A stretch of DNA of 47,809 nt from Kluyvera intermedia (GTDB lineage Bacteria; Pseudomonadota; Gammaproteobacteria; Enterobacterales; Enterobacteriaceae). Below the pieces are notes generated by a model. It was given only the letters and a program-made list of their open reading frames with translations. It was not told where the DNA came from and ran no database searches. Both the position numbers and the translations under genes were made by a program. This document shows positions 37,831 to 47,153 of this stretch, piece by piece (the stretch's first letter is position 1; every line of letters begins with the position of its first letter). The stretch is from contig NZ_JAKCNS010000078.1 in assembly GCF_021440345.1 (NCBI RefSeq), forward strand, positions 1-47,809, in the 5' to 3' direction.

Positions 37831-39294
37831 TCACGCTTTCAGCAGCTTCTCGGCGGTCTCTTTGACGCTGGCCAGCAGGACTTTGACATCTTCCAGGCAC
37901 ACGGTCGGGTTCAGCAGAGTCAGCTTGAGGCAGGTGACGCCATCGGCTTCGGTAACGCCAACGTTAGCGCTGCCGGAGGCCAGCAGAACGTCGCCGATAC
38001 GCTGGTTCAACAGTGCCACAAACGCCATGTCCGTACTTTCCGGACGGAAGCGGAACAGAACGCTCGCCAGCTGCGGCTGCATCACCAGTTCCAGATGCGG
38101 CTGTGCGGCCACAAACTCGGCTACGTCGCGGGCCAGCGTTACGCCGTTATCAATGATTTCGGCATACTGCTTTTTACCCAGCGCTTCAAGGCCCATCCAC
38201 AGCTTCAGCGCATCAAAACGACGCGTGGTCTGCAGGGATTTCGACACCAGGTTCGGTACGCCGTGCTCTTCATCGAAGTCAGAGTTAAGGTACGCGGCCT
38301 GGTAACGCATCAGTTCATAGTGACGCGCTTCTTTTAATAAGAACGCGCCACAGCTGATGGTCTGGAAGAACTGCTTGTGGAAGTCCAGGGTGACAGAGTC
38401 AGCCAGTTCCAGCCCGTTAAGGAAGTGACGATACTTCTCAGAAAGCAGTAACGCCCCGCCCCATGCTGCATCCACGTGCATCCAGATCTGCTGTTCCGCA
38501 GCCAGTGCAGCGATTTCCGTTAACGGATCGATAGCCCCCGCATCGGTGGTACCGGCGGTGGCAACAATCGCCATTACCTGCTCACCGTTGGCTTTCGCCT
38601 GCGCCAGCTTCTCACGCAGATCGTTAACATCCATGCGCGAGAACGCGTCGGTTTTCACCAGCGTGACTGAGCGATAGCCCAGCCCCATCAGCGCCATGTT
38701 TTTCTGCACCGAGAAGTGCGCATTTTCAGAGCAGAATACTTTGATTTTGCTCAGATCGCCGGTTAAACCATCCTGCTGGATAGAGTGGCCCTGGCGCGCG
38801 AAGAACGCGTCGCGAGCCAGCATCAGCCCCATCAGGTTGCTCTGGGTGCCGCCGCTGGTGAATACACCCGCATCGCCTGCGCTGTATCCCACCTGCTCAC
38901 GCAGCCATTCGATGAGTTTGATCTCAATAATGGTCGCGGACGGGCTTTGATCCCAGGAGTCCATGCTCTGGTTGGTGGCGTTGATCAACACTTCCGCCGC
39001 CTGGCTAATCACCAGGCTTGGGCAATGCAGATGCGCCACGCACTGCGCGTGATGCACGGACAGGCTGTCTTTAAGGAAATATTCAACCGCACGCTCGATA
39101 GCGGCCTGGTTACCCAGGCCCCCGGAGGTGAAATTCAGGCTGATACGGGAGCGCAGCTGTTCAACGGTTTTGCCCTGATACATCTCAGGCTGCTTCAACC
39201 ATTCGACAACGGCTTTAGTGCTCTGCTCGATAGCGTCCTGATAGGCGGCAATACTCTGCGCCGAGCCGGACAGAATCGGGTTTACATCAGACAT
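37831..39294 (-). CDS. ddc: L-2,4-diaminobutyrate decarboxylase
   Basis: 487 residues from ATG 39294 (GGAG 8 bases upstream; a GTG three codons earlier is possible). PLP-dependent group II decarboxylase converting L-2,4-diaminobutyrate to 1,3-diaminopropane and CO2. Motifs: GVFTSGGTQSNLMGLMLARD near 143, HVDAAWGGALLLSEKYRHFL near 273, and the PLP lysine in TLDFHKQFFQ near 309. Related to glutamate and tyrosine decarboxylases; dat immediately upstream (13 bp gap) settles the substrate. The activity was studied long ago in Enterobacter aerogenes. Not part of the E. coli K-12 dauA-ychH interval. Confidence 0.9.
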   Translation of the reverse strand: MSDVNPILSGSAQSIAAYQDAIEQSTKAVVEWLKQPEMYQGKTVEQLRSRISLNFTSGGLGNQAAIERAVEYFLKDSLSVHHAQCVAHLHCPSLVISQAAEVLINATNQSMDSWDQSPSATIIEIKLIEWLREQVGYSAGDAGVFTSGGTQSNLMGLMLARDAFFARQGHSIQQDGLTGDLSKIKVFCSENAHFSVQKNMALMGLGYRSVTLVKTDAFSRMDVNDLREKLAQAKANGEQVMAIVATAGTTDAGAIDPLTEIAALAAEQQIWMHVDAAWGGALLLSEKYRHFLNGLELADSVTLDFHKQFFQTISCGAFLLKEARHYELMRYQAAYLNSDFDEEHGVPNLVSKSLQTTRRFDALKLWMGLEALGKKQYAEIIDNGVTLARDVAEFVAAQPHLELVMQPQLASVLFRFRPESTDMAFVALLNQRIGDVLLASGSANVGVTEADGVTCLKLTLLNPTVCLEDVKVLLASVKETAEKLLKA

Positions 39295-39307
39295 TCGACC
39301 CACTCCG

Positions 39308-40690
39308 TTAAACCGGCTTCACGCCAGCGCCCAGCAAGGCGTTTTCAAATTTATCGAGGAAGATTTCCAGCTCTTCATTGGTGATCAGCAGAGATGGCAG
39401 CAGGCGCAGTACGCAACCGTGACGACCACCGCGCTCCAGAATCAGGCCGGATTCGAAGCATTTTTTCTGCAACAGAGCAGACAGCTCGCCATCGGCCGGG
39501 TAGCAGCCCATGTGATCCTGCGCTTCGTTTGGTTTGACGATTTCGAGGCCAATCATCAAGCCCAGACCGCGAACCTGGCCGATAACCGGATAGCGTTTCT
39601 GCAGTTCTGCCAGTTTGCCTTTCAGCCACTCGCCCTGGGCGGCAACTTTGTCGGCAATCTTGTCGTCTTTGAGGATCTTCAGCGTCGTCAAACCGGTGGC
39701 CATTGCCAGCTGGTTGCCGCGGAAGGTACCGGTGTGGTGACCTGGTGCCCACGCATCGAACTGCTTTTTAATCCCCAGAACGGCCAGCGGCAGACCGCCA
39801 CCAACGGCTTTGGACATCACGATGATATCTGGCTCAATACCGGCGTGTTCGAAGGCGAACAGCTTACCGGTACGGGCAAAGCCGGCCTGAACTTCATCGA
39901 TAATCAGCAGAATGCCGTGTTCCTGAGTCACTTTGCGAATGCGCTGCAGCCACTCGACCGGAGCCGGGTTCACACCGCCTTCACCCTGAACGGCTTCAAG
40001 GATAACCGCCGCAGGTTTACGCACGCCGCTTTCAACGTCGTTGATCAGGTTTTCGAAGTAGTAGGTCAGCGCTTTGACGCCCGCTTCGCCACCGATACCC
40101 AGCGGGCAGCGGTATTCGTGCGGATACGGCATGAACTGAACTTCCGCCATCATGTTGCTGACGGCTTCTTTTGGCGACAGGTTGCCGGTCACGGACAGTG
40201 CGCCATGGGTCATCCCATGGTAGCCGCCGGAGAAGCTGATAATGCTGGAACGACCGGTGACTTTTTTAGCCAGTTTCAGCGCCGCTTCAACGGCATCTGC
40301 GCCGGACGGGCCGGTGAACTGCAGGCAATACTCTTTGCCCTGCCCCGGTAATAAAGAGAGTAAATAAGATGAAAATTCATCTTTTAATGGCGTAGTAAGA
40401 TCGAGTGTATGTAACGGTAGGCCACTAGAGATGACACTTTGAATGCTTTGAAGCACATCGGGATGATTATGACCAAGCGCCAGAGTACCGGCACCTGCCA
40501 GACAATCAAGATATTGATTATTTTCAACATCAGTAATCCAGACGCCCTGCGCTTTGGCAATAGCCAATGGTAGTTTACGTGGATAGCTTCTGACGTTAGA
40601 TTCAAACTCAGCTTGTCTTGCTAAAAAGGTATCATTGCTTTGAGGTAATGAATTAGCATTTAAAGTATCAATACGGACTTTATCCGTCAT
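39308..40690 (-). CDS. dat: diaminobutyrate-2-oxoglutarate aminotransferase
   Basis: 460 residues from the second of two adjacent ATGs (TAGGAG 7 bases upstream). Class-III PLP aminotransferase that uses glutamate to aminate L-aspartate 4-semialdehyde to L-2,4-diaminobutyrate. Motifs: [17 protein letters not shown] near 62, [21 protein letters not shown] near 116, [21 protein letters not shown] near 260, PLP lysine in [16 protein letters not shown] near 292. A 38-codon upstream extension is open but has no family support. First gene of dat-ddc, divergent from the lysC-like gene. Confidence 0.92.
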   Translation of the reverse strand: MTDKVRIDTLNANSLPQSNDTFLARQAEFESNVRSYPRKLPLAIAKAQGVWITDVENNQYLDCLAGAGTLALGHNHPDVLQSIQSVISSGLPLHTLDLTTPLKDEFSSYLLSLLPGQGKEYCLQFTGPSGADAVEAALKLAKKVTGRSSIISFSGGYHGMTHGALSVTGNLSPKEAVSNMMAEVQFMPYPHEYRCPLGIGGEAGVKALTYYFENLINDVESGVRKPAAVILEAVQGEGGVNPAPVEWLQRIRKVTQEHGILLIIDEVQAGFARTGKLFAFEHAGIEPDIIVMSKAVGGGLPLAVLGIKKQFDAWAPGHHTGTFRGNQLAMATGLTTLKILKDDKIADKVAAQGEWLKGKLAELQKRYPVIGQVRGLGLMIGLEIVKPNEAQDHMGCYPADGELSALLQKKCFESGLILERGGRHGCVLRLLPSLLITNEELEIFLDKFENALLGAGVKPV

Positions 40691-41084
40691 CATATCACTC
40701 CTACAAGCAGGCGTAGTTTTGCGCCCGATTGAATAAATGGTTAAAAGGATTGCCTGTAAAAAAACGCGGCTAATATATGCTGTTTTAGCAACGGGCTCAA
40801 TCATTTATTTTCGTCGACTTTTTTACAACTTTTTCCCCTTTAAAATCATCAAGTAACAACAATTCACCAACAACAATTCCACTAAAGTTTGTTACCGTTT
40901 ATCTTAAACAGCAACAGTTGGCTACAATAAGGACAATCTAATGAAAGCCATCTCGTTGACAGGGTTTTATTATTCTTTTACACGTTTTTACCATTAATAC
41001 CGTAGGGCCTATCTGGTTAAAACACGATCTTTCACTTGTTTATGGTTTATTAAAATAAATAAGTCGATCCCCAAGGATAAATCA
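40691..41084. promoter_or_regulatory. dat / lysC-like divergent promoter region
   Basis: 394 bp without a supported gene. A perfect -35 TTGACA at 40956-40961 faces the lysC-like gene, but the hexamers at the -10 distance (TACACG) are poor. A start near 40990 would give a leader of about 320 bases, similar to the E. coli lysC leader. AACAACAATTC occurs twice near 40856 and 40870. No dat promoter can be assigned with confidence. Confidence 0.5.
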
Positions 41085-41240
41085 CTTAGTATGGCGCGCT
41101 TATTTACATACTCTGTGAATAAACAGTTAATGCGCATTCCCCGGTAACGAGCGACAGGCGAAACTCGTTATCGACAACAGGAAGTATTTCCTGGGTTGTC
41201 ATTAGAAATGTTCGCGGGCGGACATTTCGTAAGGCGAAGC
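41085..41240 (+). ncRNA. lysine-riboswitch-derived leader RNA, divergent core
   Basis: A series of helices in the order of the lysC L-box: P2 TTATTTACA / TGTGAATAA (41100-41122), P3 CGGTAACGAG / CTCGTTATCG (41142-41173), P4 ACAACAGGAA / TTCCTGGGTTGT (41174-41199), P5 GAAATGT / ACATTTC (41205-41228), and a weak closing P1 CTTA / TAAG (41085-41088 with 41230-41233). Blocks CCTGGGTTGTCA and, further on, TCTTCCCTTATGCC match the E. coli lysC leader as I remember it, and P5 carries compensatory changes. The canonical lysine-binding junction sequence (AGGGGTGCATCGCCGA-like) is not recognisable. I infer a degenerate or re-specialised lysine riboswitch. Confidence 0.65.
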
Positions 41241-41309
41241 GATCTTCCCTTATGCCGAGAATGAAAATTTTCTAGCCATGTATTTATGGCGCCCTGATAT
41301 GAGATTGTT

Positions 41310-42671
41310 ATGACTCGCATTTATCCACAGTTCATCGTTGCCAAATTTGGCGGCACGAGCGTTGCCGATTTTGATGCAATGAATCGCAGCGCCAGCATTG
41401 TCCTTGCCGATCAAAATGTTCGTTTAGTGGTTCTGTCGGCCTCGGCAGGCGTCACAAACTTGCTGGTCGAACTTTCTGAAGGTCTGGAAAGTCATCAGCA
41501 ATTAGACAAGCTTGATACTTTACGTACCATCCAATACAACATCATTTCCCGATTGAAGCAGCCTTCTATCATCAGCGCGGAAATTGATAATCTCCTCGAA
41601 AATATAGCCCGCCTGGCCCATACCGCGATGACCTCTGCGTCGACCGCGCTGAGCGATGAACTCGTCAGCCACGGGGAGTTAATGTCGAGCCTGCTTTTCA
41701 CCGAAGTTTTACGTGAACGCAACGTTGAAGCCAGCTGGTTTGATGCGCGTAGCGTCGTTCGTACCGATTCAAACTATGGTTGCGCAGAGCCTGAGGTGAG
41801 TACGCTGGCGGAGTTAGCAGAAATGCATCTGCGTCCGCGCCTTGAGCAAGCCATCATGATTACCCAGGGATTTATTGGTCGCGATGCGACGGGTCACACC
41901 ACTACGCTGGGGCGTGGCGGAAGTGATTACACCGCGTCCCTGCTGGGTGAGGCGCTTCACGCGGCTCGCGTGGATATCTGGACCGATGTGGCCGGCATTT
42001 ACACCACCGACCCGCGCATCGCTCCAAAAGCCAAACGTATCGATAGCATCTCGTTTTCAGAGGCTAGCGATATGGCCGCCTACGGGGCTAAGGTTCTGCA
42101 TCCGGCTACGTTAATGCCTGCCATGCGCAAAAATATCCCGGTATTTGTTGGCTCCAGCAAAGATACTGCCGCAGGTGGAACGCTGGTCTGTTGCACAACC
42201 GAGAATCCGCCGAGCTATCGCGCCGTTGCGGTACGCCGTAAGCAAACGCTGGTTCGCTTGCATAGCCTGAATTCACAGCCGTCCTATCGTTTTTTAGCGC
42301 AGATTTTTGCTCTATTGGAACAGCATACGGTGGCAGCAGATCTGGTCACGACCTCAGAGAACAGCATTGCGCTGGCGCTAGACTCGACGAATGCCACTTC
42401 GGGTGAAGACCCGACGCTGACCACCGCGCTATTCACCGCCCTCTCCTCACACTGTCGCGTTGAAGTGGAAACCGGGCTTGCGCTGGTCACTTTGGTTGGC
42501 AATCAGCTCACCCAGGCATCCAGCGTGTGCAAAGATGTGTTCGCCCGTTTTGACGAACATGCTGTGCGGATGATTTGTCATGGTGCGTCGAATAATAACC
42601 TTTGTTTCCTGCTGCCAGGCGATGTTGCCGACAGCGCGGTCAAAGCGTTGCATCAACGGTTGTTTGAATAA
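41310..42671 (+). CDS. lysC-type aspartokinase paralogue
   Basis: 453 residues, four longer at the N-terminus than E. coli LysC (449) and close to it throughout. It phosphorylates L-aspartate, the first step to aspartate semialdehyde. Catalytic motifs: VAKFGGTSVADFDAMNRS at 10, DELVSHGELMS near 119, TTLGRGGSDYTASLL near 203, and IWTDVAGIYTTDPR near 225. C-terminal ACT domains. At lysine-site positions of E. coli AK-III (318, 323, 338, 339; here +4) it has Ser, Arg, Ala, Ala instead of Met, Gly, Ser, Val. RBS is a weak GAGAT where lysC has GAGGT. Divergent from dat-ddc, suggesting supply of their precursor. Confidence 0.9.
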   Translation: MTRIYPQFIVAKFGGTSVADFDAMNRSASIVLADQNVRLVVLSASAGVTNLLVELSEGLESHQQLDKLDTLRTIQYNIISRLKQPSIISAEIDNLLENIARLAHTAMTSASTALSDELVSHGELMSSLLFTEVLRERNVEASWFDARSVVRTDSNYGCAEPEVSTLAELAEMHLRPRLEQAIMITQGFIGRDATGHTTTLGRGGSDYTASLLGEALHAARVDIWTDVAGIYTTDPRIAPKAKRIDSISFSEASDMAAYGAKVLHPATLMPAMRKNIPVFVGSSKDTAAGGTLVCCTTENPPSYRAVAVRRKQTLVRLHSLNSQPSYRFLAQIFALLEQHTVAADLVTTSENSIALALDSTNATSGEDPTLTTALFTALSSHCRVEVETGLALVTLVGNQLTQASSVCKDVFARFDEHAVRMICHGASNNNLCFLLPGDVADSAVKALHQRLFE

Positions 42672-42730
42672 TAATCTGGGTCAATAGGATGAATGGGCAC
42701 GTGGTCGGTTAACGTGCCCAGCATAAAGAA

Positions 42731-42756
42731 AAGTCCCGGTCTTTCGGCCAGGACTT
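42731..42756 (-). terminator. terminator after ychH (and lysC-like gene)
   Basis: AAGTCCC-GGT / GCC-AGGACTT hairpin with CTTTCG in the loop region; on the minus strand it is followed by TTCTTT. A second stem GGGCACGT / ACGTGCCC at 42695-42719 lies just after the lysC-like gene. Confidence 0.7.
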
Positions 42757-42793
42757 CGTCAATTTTCTTTCCGGCTCCGTCTGGAGCTATTAT

Positions 42794-43078
42794 TTAGCTG
42801 TGGCGACGTGACGTGTTGTCGTTACGACGACAGCGTTTGTCGTAATGACGCACCCACCAATATCTGTCGCTGATGCGCTCATGCCCACCGACACGAGCCC
42901 CGGTTAGCCAAAGAACGGCGCCGACGAAGATACTTAGAATCGCACCGTGTGCAAAAAACTGAGGCAGATTAAGTTGCGGCAGCTGGTTTAAAATAGAGTA
43001 ACCGACGCCGACGACCATCACGATCAAGCCTAACCCCATAAGCACATTACCGAGTAACGAAGCGTTTTTGCGTTTCAT
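42794..43078 (-). CDS. ychH: YchH small inner-membrane stress protein
   Basis: 94 residues from ATG 43078 with GGAGG 7 bases upstream; E. coli YchH is 92. Two hydrophobic segments (about 10-28 and 40-60), then the basic tail RYWWVRHYDKRCRRNDN. In E. coli it is a stress-induced inner membrane protein, its molecular role unclear. The frame is open 38 codons further up but without support. Divergent from pth as in E. coli. Confidence 0.95.
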   Translation of the reverse strand: MKRKNASLLGNVLMGLGLIVMVVGVGYSILNQLPQLNLPQFFAHGAILSIFVGAVLWLTGARVGGHERISDRYWWVRHYDKRCRRNDNTSRRHS

Positions 43079-43356
43079 AGTGTCACCTCCGTAGATTGGC
43101 TGCGGGTTTAGGGATATATCCCTATTCCTAGTGTGTAAAGTATAGACAACACTACCAAATATAAGTGCGCTACCGATCACAAATGGGCACATATAATCAA
43201 CAAAACTTTACATTTAAGTCACTGAAATACATCAAATCAATATTATTGCCATTTTGAATTATTAACTTTTAGCGCCTTCCGACGCTAATTTTTGTCAACG
43301 GCGCTGCCACGACGTAAACTAGCCGCCGAAAAGATTGCCCACTCAGGAACAACTAC

Positions 43357-43941
43357 GTGACGATTAAACTGATTGTCGGCCTGGCCAACCCCGGTGCAGA
43401 GTACGCCCAGACGCGCCATAACGCGGGGGCCTGGTATGTCGATTTGCTGGCAGAGCGTTTTCGCGCGCCGCTGCGTGAAGAAAGTAAATTCTTTGGCTAC
43501 ACTTCGCGCATTAATGTGGCCGGTGAAGATATTCGCCTGCTGGTACCCACCACCTTTATGAACCTTAGCGGTAAAGCCGTTGCGGCGCTGGCGACCTTCT
43601 ATCGTATTAATCCAGATGAAATTCTGGTGGCGCACGATGAACTGGATCTGCCACCAGGGGTGGCGAAATTCAAGCTCGGCGGCGGCCACGGCGGACACAA
43701 CGGGCTAAAAGATATCATCAGCAAATTGGGCAATAACCCCAATTTTCACCGCTTACGCATCGGAATCGGTCATCCGGGCGATAAAAGCAAAGTTGTCGGC
43801 TTTGTATTAGGTAAACCGCAAGCTGCAGAACAGAAGCTTATCGACGATGCGGTAGACGAAGCGGCGCGCTGCACTGAGGTTTGGCTGAAAGATGGGCTGA
43901 CCAAAGCGACCAACCGGTTACATGCCTTTAAGGCACAATAA
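43357..43941 (+). CDS. pth: peptidyl-tRNA hydrolase
   Basis: 194 residues from GTG, as in E. coli. Frees tRNA from peptidyl-tRNA that drops off ribosomes. Catalytic His20 in [11 protein letters not shown], Asp93 region in [11 protein letters not shown], and [12 protein letters not shown] near 110. Lies between ychH and ychF in the conserved order. AGGAAC precedes the start. Confidence 0.98.
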   Translation: MTIKLIVGLANPGAEYAQTRHNAGAWYVDLLAERFRAPLREESKFFGYTSRINVAGEDIRLLVPTTFMNLSGKAVAALATFYRINPDEILVAHDELDLPPGVAKFKLGGGHGGHNGLKDIISKLGNNPNFHRLRIGIGHPGDKSKVVGFVLGKPQAAEQKLIDDAVDEAARCTEVWLKDGLTKATNRLHAFKAQ

Positions 43942-43971
43942 GTTTTCATTTACACACCCATCATGCCAGTT

Positions 43972-44001
43972 ACGTCAGGCGGCAAACGCCCGCGCTGACG
44001 T
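43972..44001. repeat. inverted repeat between pth and ychF
   Basis: ACGTCAG ... CTGACGT with a GC-rich centre (GCGG / CCGC-like). No T-run follows on either strand. Possibly a weak pth terminator or a REP-like stem. Confidence 0.45.
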
Positions 44002-44076
44002 TGTTGTGCGACCGGTGCGGGGTACGCCCTCCGCCCGGGGAATGAAGTGCATACGGTATTTTTTCCGTATGACGTG

Positions 44077-44082
44077 TATAAT
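44077..44082 (+). promoter_or_regulatory. -10 element of ychF
   Basis: TGTATAATAGG, a consensus TATAAT with upstream TG, 76 bp before the ychF start. The -35 is weak. An ATACGG / CCGTAT stem (44051-44070) lies just upstream. Confidence 0.6.
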
Positions 44083-44157
44083 AGGCGGAGTTATTTACTT
44101 TTCTACAATCTGTTTTAAGCAACAGGTTGAAAATCAAAAGATTAAGGTGATTTAAAC

Positions 44158-45252
44158 ATGGGATTCAAATGCGGTATCGTTGGTTTGCCAAACGTAGGCA
44201 AATCCACCCTGTTCAACGCGCTCACTAAAGCGGGTATTGAAGCGGCAAACTTCCCGTTCTGTACTATCGAGCCGAACACGGGTGTAGTCCCGATGCCCGA
44301 TCCGCGTCTGGATCAGCTGGCTGAAATCGTGAAACCACAGCGTATTCTGCCTACCACCATGGAATTCGTCGATATCGCGGGCCTGGTGAAAGGCGCGTCT
44401 AAAGGTGAAGGCCTGGGCAACCAGTTCCTGACCAACATCCGTGAAACCGAAGCTATCGGTCACGTTGTTCGCTGCTTTGAAAACGACAACATCATCCACG
44501 TTAATAACAAAGTGGATCCAGCTGACGATATTGATGTTATCAATACCGAACTGGCACTGTCCGATCTGGATACCTGTGAACGCGCCATCCACCGCGTGCA
44601 GAAGAAAGCAAAAGGCGGCGATAAGGACGCAAAAGCGGAACTGACCGCGCTGGAAAAATGCCTGCCACAGCTGGAAAATGCCGGTATGCTGCGTTCGCTG
44701 ACCACCCTGACGGACGAAGACAAAGCGGCCATCAGATATCTGAGCTTCCTGACCCTGAAGCCAACCATGTATATCGCTAACGTTAACGAAGATGGTTTTG
44801 AGAACAACCCATACCTCGATAAAGTTCGCGAAATCGCTGCCGCCGAAGGTTCCGTGGTTGTTGCCGTTTGTGCAGCCGTTGAATCCGATATCGCTGAACT
44901 CGACGACGCCGATCGTGAAGAATTCATGGCCGAACTGGGCCTGGAAGAACCGGGCCTGAACCGCGTTATCCGCGCCGGTTACGAACTGCTGAACCTGCAA
45001 ACTTACTTCACCGCTGGCGTGAAAGAAGTACGCGCATGGACCATCCCTGTCGGCGCAACCGCACCGCAGGCAGCCGGTAAAATCCACACCGACTTCGAAA
45101 AAGGCTTTATCCGCGCTCAGACTATCGCGTTTGAAGACTTCATTACCTACAAAGGTGAACAAGGCGCGAAAGAAGCCGGCAAGATGCGTGCAGAAGGTAA
45201 AGATTACGTCGTGAAAGATGGCGACATCATGAACTTCCTGTTCAACGTCTAA
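44158..45252 (+). CDS. ychF: YchF/Ola1-type redox-responsive ATPase
   Basis: 364 residues (E. coli 363). An Obg-family P-loop NTPase that prefers ATP, ribosome-associated. Walker [15 protein letters not shown] at 10-23, G3 [20 protein letters not shown] near 68, and NVNEDGF near 203 in place of the GTP-specific NKxD. C-terminal TGS domain with [26 protein letters not shown] near 297. Codon use is biased toward high expression. Confidence 0.98.
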   Translation: MGFKCGIVGLPNVGKSTLFNALTKAGIEAANFPFCTIEPNTGVVPMPDPRLDQLAEIVKPQRILPTTMEFVDIAGLVKGASKGEGLGNQFLTNIRETEAIGHVVRCFENDNIIHVNNKVDPADDIDVINTELALSDLDTCERAIHRVQKKAKGGDKDAKAELTALEKCLPQLENAGMLRSLTTLTDEDKAAIRYLSFLTLKPTMYIANVNEDGFENNPYLDKVREIAAAEGSVVVAVCAAVESDIAELDDADREEFMAELGLEEPGLNRVIRAGYELLNLQTYFTAGVKEVRAWTIPVGATAPQAAGKIHTDFEKGFIRAQTIAFEDFITYKGEQGAKEAGKMRAEGKDYVVKDGDIMNFLFNV

Positions 45253-45270
45253 ACAAAAAACAAACATAAA

Positions 45271-45295
45271 ATCCACGCACTTGCGTGGATTTTTT
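45271..45295 (+). terminator. ychF terminator
   Basis: ATCCACGCA / TGCGTGGAT stem with a two-base centre and T5 after it, A-run before. Confidence 0.92.
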
Positions 45296-45359
45296 ATATC
45301 AGTCACATTCTGATAGTTTCATAGCAACACTCCTCGAGGTGCTCCGACGGTTGCAGCGG

Positions 45360-45620
45360 AGGCCAAATGTACAACCTTCTTTATTTATGGGTTTGCAATC
45401 GCCACTTCTAGAGCAAATAAAGGTTCTACACGGACTAAGAGGACATCGACCAAATCATTTCCCAGAAAGAGACAATCCTCTCGGCTCAATAGCAACCAGG
45501 GTAACTAGCAATACTCTTCTGAATGAGATGGGTTATCGACCTGATGCTTTAGAAGCTCAACTCGCGCACGCTGCTACTAATAATGAGCCCCTCTCTTTAT
45601 GGCACAGAAGTGTCGGTTAG
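45360..45620 (+). pseudogene. tyrosine recombinase (phage P4-type integrase) C-terminal remnant
   Basis: A frame ending at 45620 encodes LLEQIKVLHGLRGHRPNHFPERDNP and then VTSNTLLNEMGYRPDALEAQLAHA. Both are typical of P4-family integrase catalytic domains: the QLAH segment follows the region before the catalytic His and Tyr. The middle is missing (HxLRHT block), the N-terminal two thirds are absent, and the normal Tyr end is lost. A relic of an integrated element, adjacent to the foreign-looking efflux genes. Confidence 0.75.
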
Positions 45621-45635
45621 ACCCGAGGCGATTCA

Positions 45636-47153
45636 TTACTGTTTTCTGTCCATTGCAGGTACCAGCATGAAAGCCATAAACAAAAGGACACTGATCAGCA
45701 AGAAGGCATCAGAAAACGCCATTGTTTGCGCTTCCAACATCATCATTTGACTCAGTAATTTTATTGCTGCTAGTAGCCCTGTAGCGCTATCACTTCCACC
45801 CTGAGTAAATACCGAAGTATGGCTGGTAATAAACTCATGGACAGTTTGTGGCACGGACACCATTTTTTCCCCAATCCTTTGGTAATGAAAATTAGTCCGG
45901 TTATTGAGAATAGTGCCGCACAATGCAATGCCGATGGCTCCACCTAGATTACGCGTCAGGTTAAAGACGCCGGAGGCTAGTTTCAGCCGCGCCTTGGGGA
46001 TACCGCCGAGAGTCAAGGTGACGATTGGCGCCATCGCAAACTGCTGCGAAACGCCCCTGATAGCCTGTGGTAGCAGTAATTCTTGCCATCCCCACTCATG
46101 GGTTATTGGGGTGAAAAGAAACATTGAAAATGCAAATCCACCCAACCCGACCATCAGTAACCACCTGAGGTTTATTTTTTTACTCAAATATGAATAAAGA
46201 GGTACTGACAGGATTTGAAATATACCGGTCGTGCATACGGCCAGGCCAATATCAATCGCGCTGAACCCTCTGACCTGCCCCAGAAATACCGGCGTAAGGT
46301 AAACGGTTGAAAATATTCCTACCCCTCCGGCAAAGGAGAAAAAACAGCCTAACGAGAAGTTTTTATCCTTGAACGCGCGAAGATCCATAATGGGATTCGA
46401 TATGGTTAGGGTGCGTGTTGCAAATAAAAGTGCACTCACCAGCGTCAGCCCCGATGTCAGTACAATCGTGCCGTCGTCAAACCATCCCCATCTCGCCCCT
46501 TCCTCCAAAGAATATTCCAGGCATCCGAGTGCAACCGCGAGTAGAGCAATTCCTGGATAATCAGCATTTTTAAGGAGTGCCAGATTGGGTTTATCAATGT
46601 CCACCAGGAAAGGAATGCTCATCACCAAATAAAGACCCGGTAATATATTGATATAGAAAAGCCAGCGCCATTCAAGGTTATCAGTAATCCATCCTCCGAG
46701 AGTTGGCCCAAGCGTTGGGGATAACGATGCCAACGCACTGACCACCGCAGCGGCTAATCCCAACTCCCTTCCTTGGTAATAGATAAAAGCGGTGGTAAAG
46801 ACCAATGGGATCATCGATGCCCCTGCAGCCCCTTGTAACGCCCGGAACACAATCATACTCTGAATATTCCATGCCAGTCCGCAGGCAACACTCATTACGG
46901 TAAAGGCCCCGGCAGAAAGCGTAAAAAGCCAGCGGGTAGAAAATACCTGTGATAGCCATCCGGACAGAGGAATAATCATGATCTCCGCAATCAGATAGCT
47001 GGTCTGAATCCAGGCCATCTCATCTTTACCTGCTGACAGACCACCACCAATTTCATTGAGGGATGCCGAGACAATCTGGATATCAAGCTGGGCAATAAAC
47101 AGCCCGATACACATACTGGCAAAGGCAATATTTTTTCGCATAGCCGGCCCCAT
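45636..47153 (-). CDS. EmrB/QacA-type (DHA2) MFS drug efflux transporter
   Basis: 505 residues with about 14 hydrophobic segments, DHA2 family. Features: LDIQIVSASLNEIGGGL near 22 (the motif D1 region), RALQGAAGASMIPLVFTTAF near 105, and the antiporter motif-C-like region SPTLGPTLGGWITDNLEWRWLFYINILPG near 147. Likely forms a tripartite pump with the upstream membrane-fusion protein: its ATG overlaps that stop by one base (TAATG). Substrate unknown; no close symbol is claimed. Lower G+C and plainer codon use than the backbone suggest acquisition. Confidence 0.88.
   Translation of the reverse strand: MGPAMRKNIAFASMCIGLFIAQLDIQIVSASLNEIGGGLSAGKDEMAWIQTSYLIAEIMIIPLSGWLSQVFSTRWLFTLSAGAFTVMSVACGLAWNIQSMIVFRALQGAAGASMIPLVFTTAFIYYQGRELGLAAAVVSALASLSPTLGPTLGGWITDNLEWRWLFYINILPGLYLVMSIPFLVDIDKPNLALLKNADYPGIALLAVALGCLEYSLEEGARWGWFDDGTIVLTSGLTLVSALLFATRTLTISNPIMDLRAFKDKNFSLGCFFSFAGGVGIFSTVYLTPVFLGQVRGFSAIDIGLAVCTTGIFQILSVPLYSYLSKKINLRWLLMVGLGGFAFSMFLFTPITHEWGWQELLLPQAIRGVSQQFAMAPIVTLTLGGIPKARLKLASGVFNLTRNLGGAIGIALCGTILNNRTNFHYQRIGEKMVSVPQTVHEFITSHTSVFTQGGSDSATGLLAAIKLLSQMMMLEAQTMAFSDAFLLISVLLFMAFMLVPAMDRKQ

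Noticed and set aside
44152-45306. 384-codon frame opposite ychF
   Set aside because: A mirror frame of the highly biased ychF gene; no independent coding sign.
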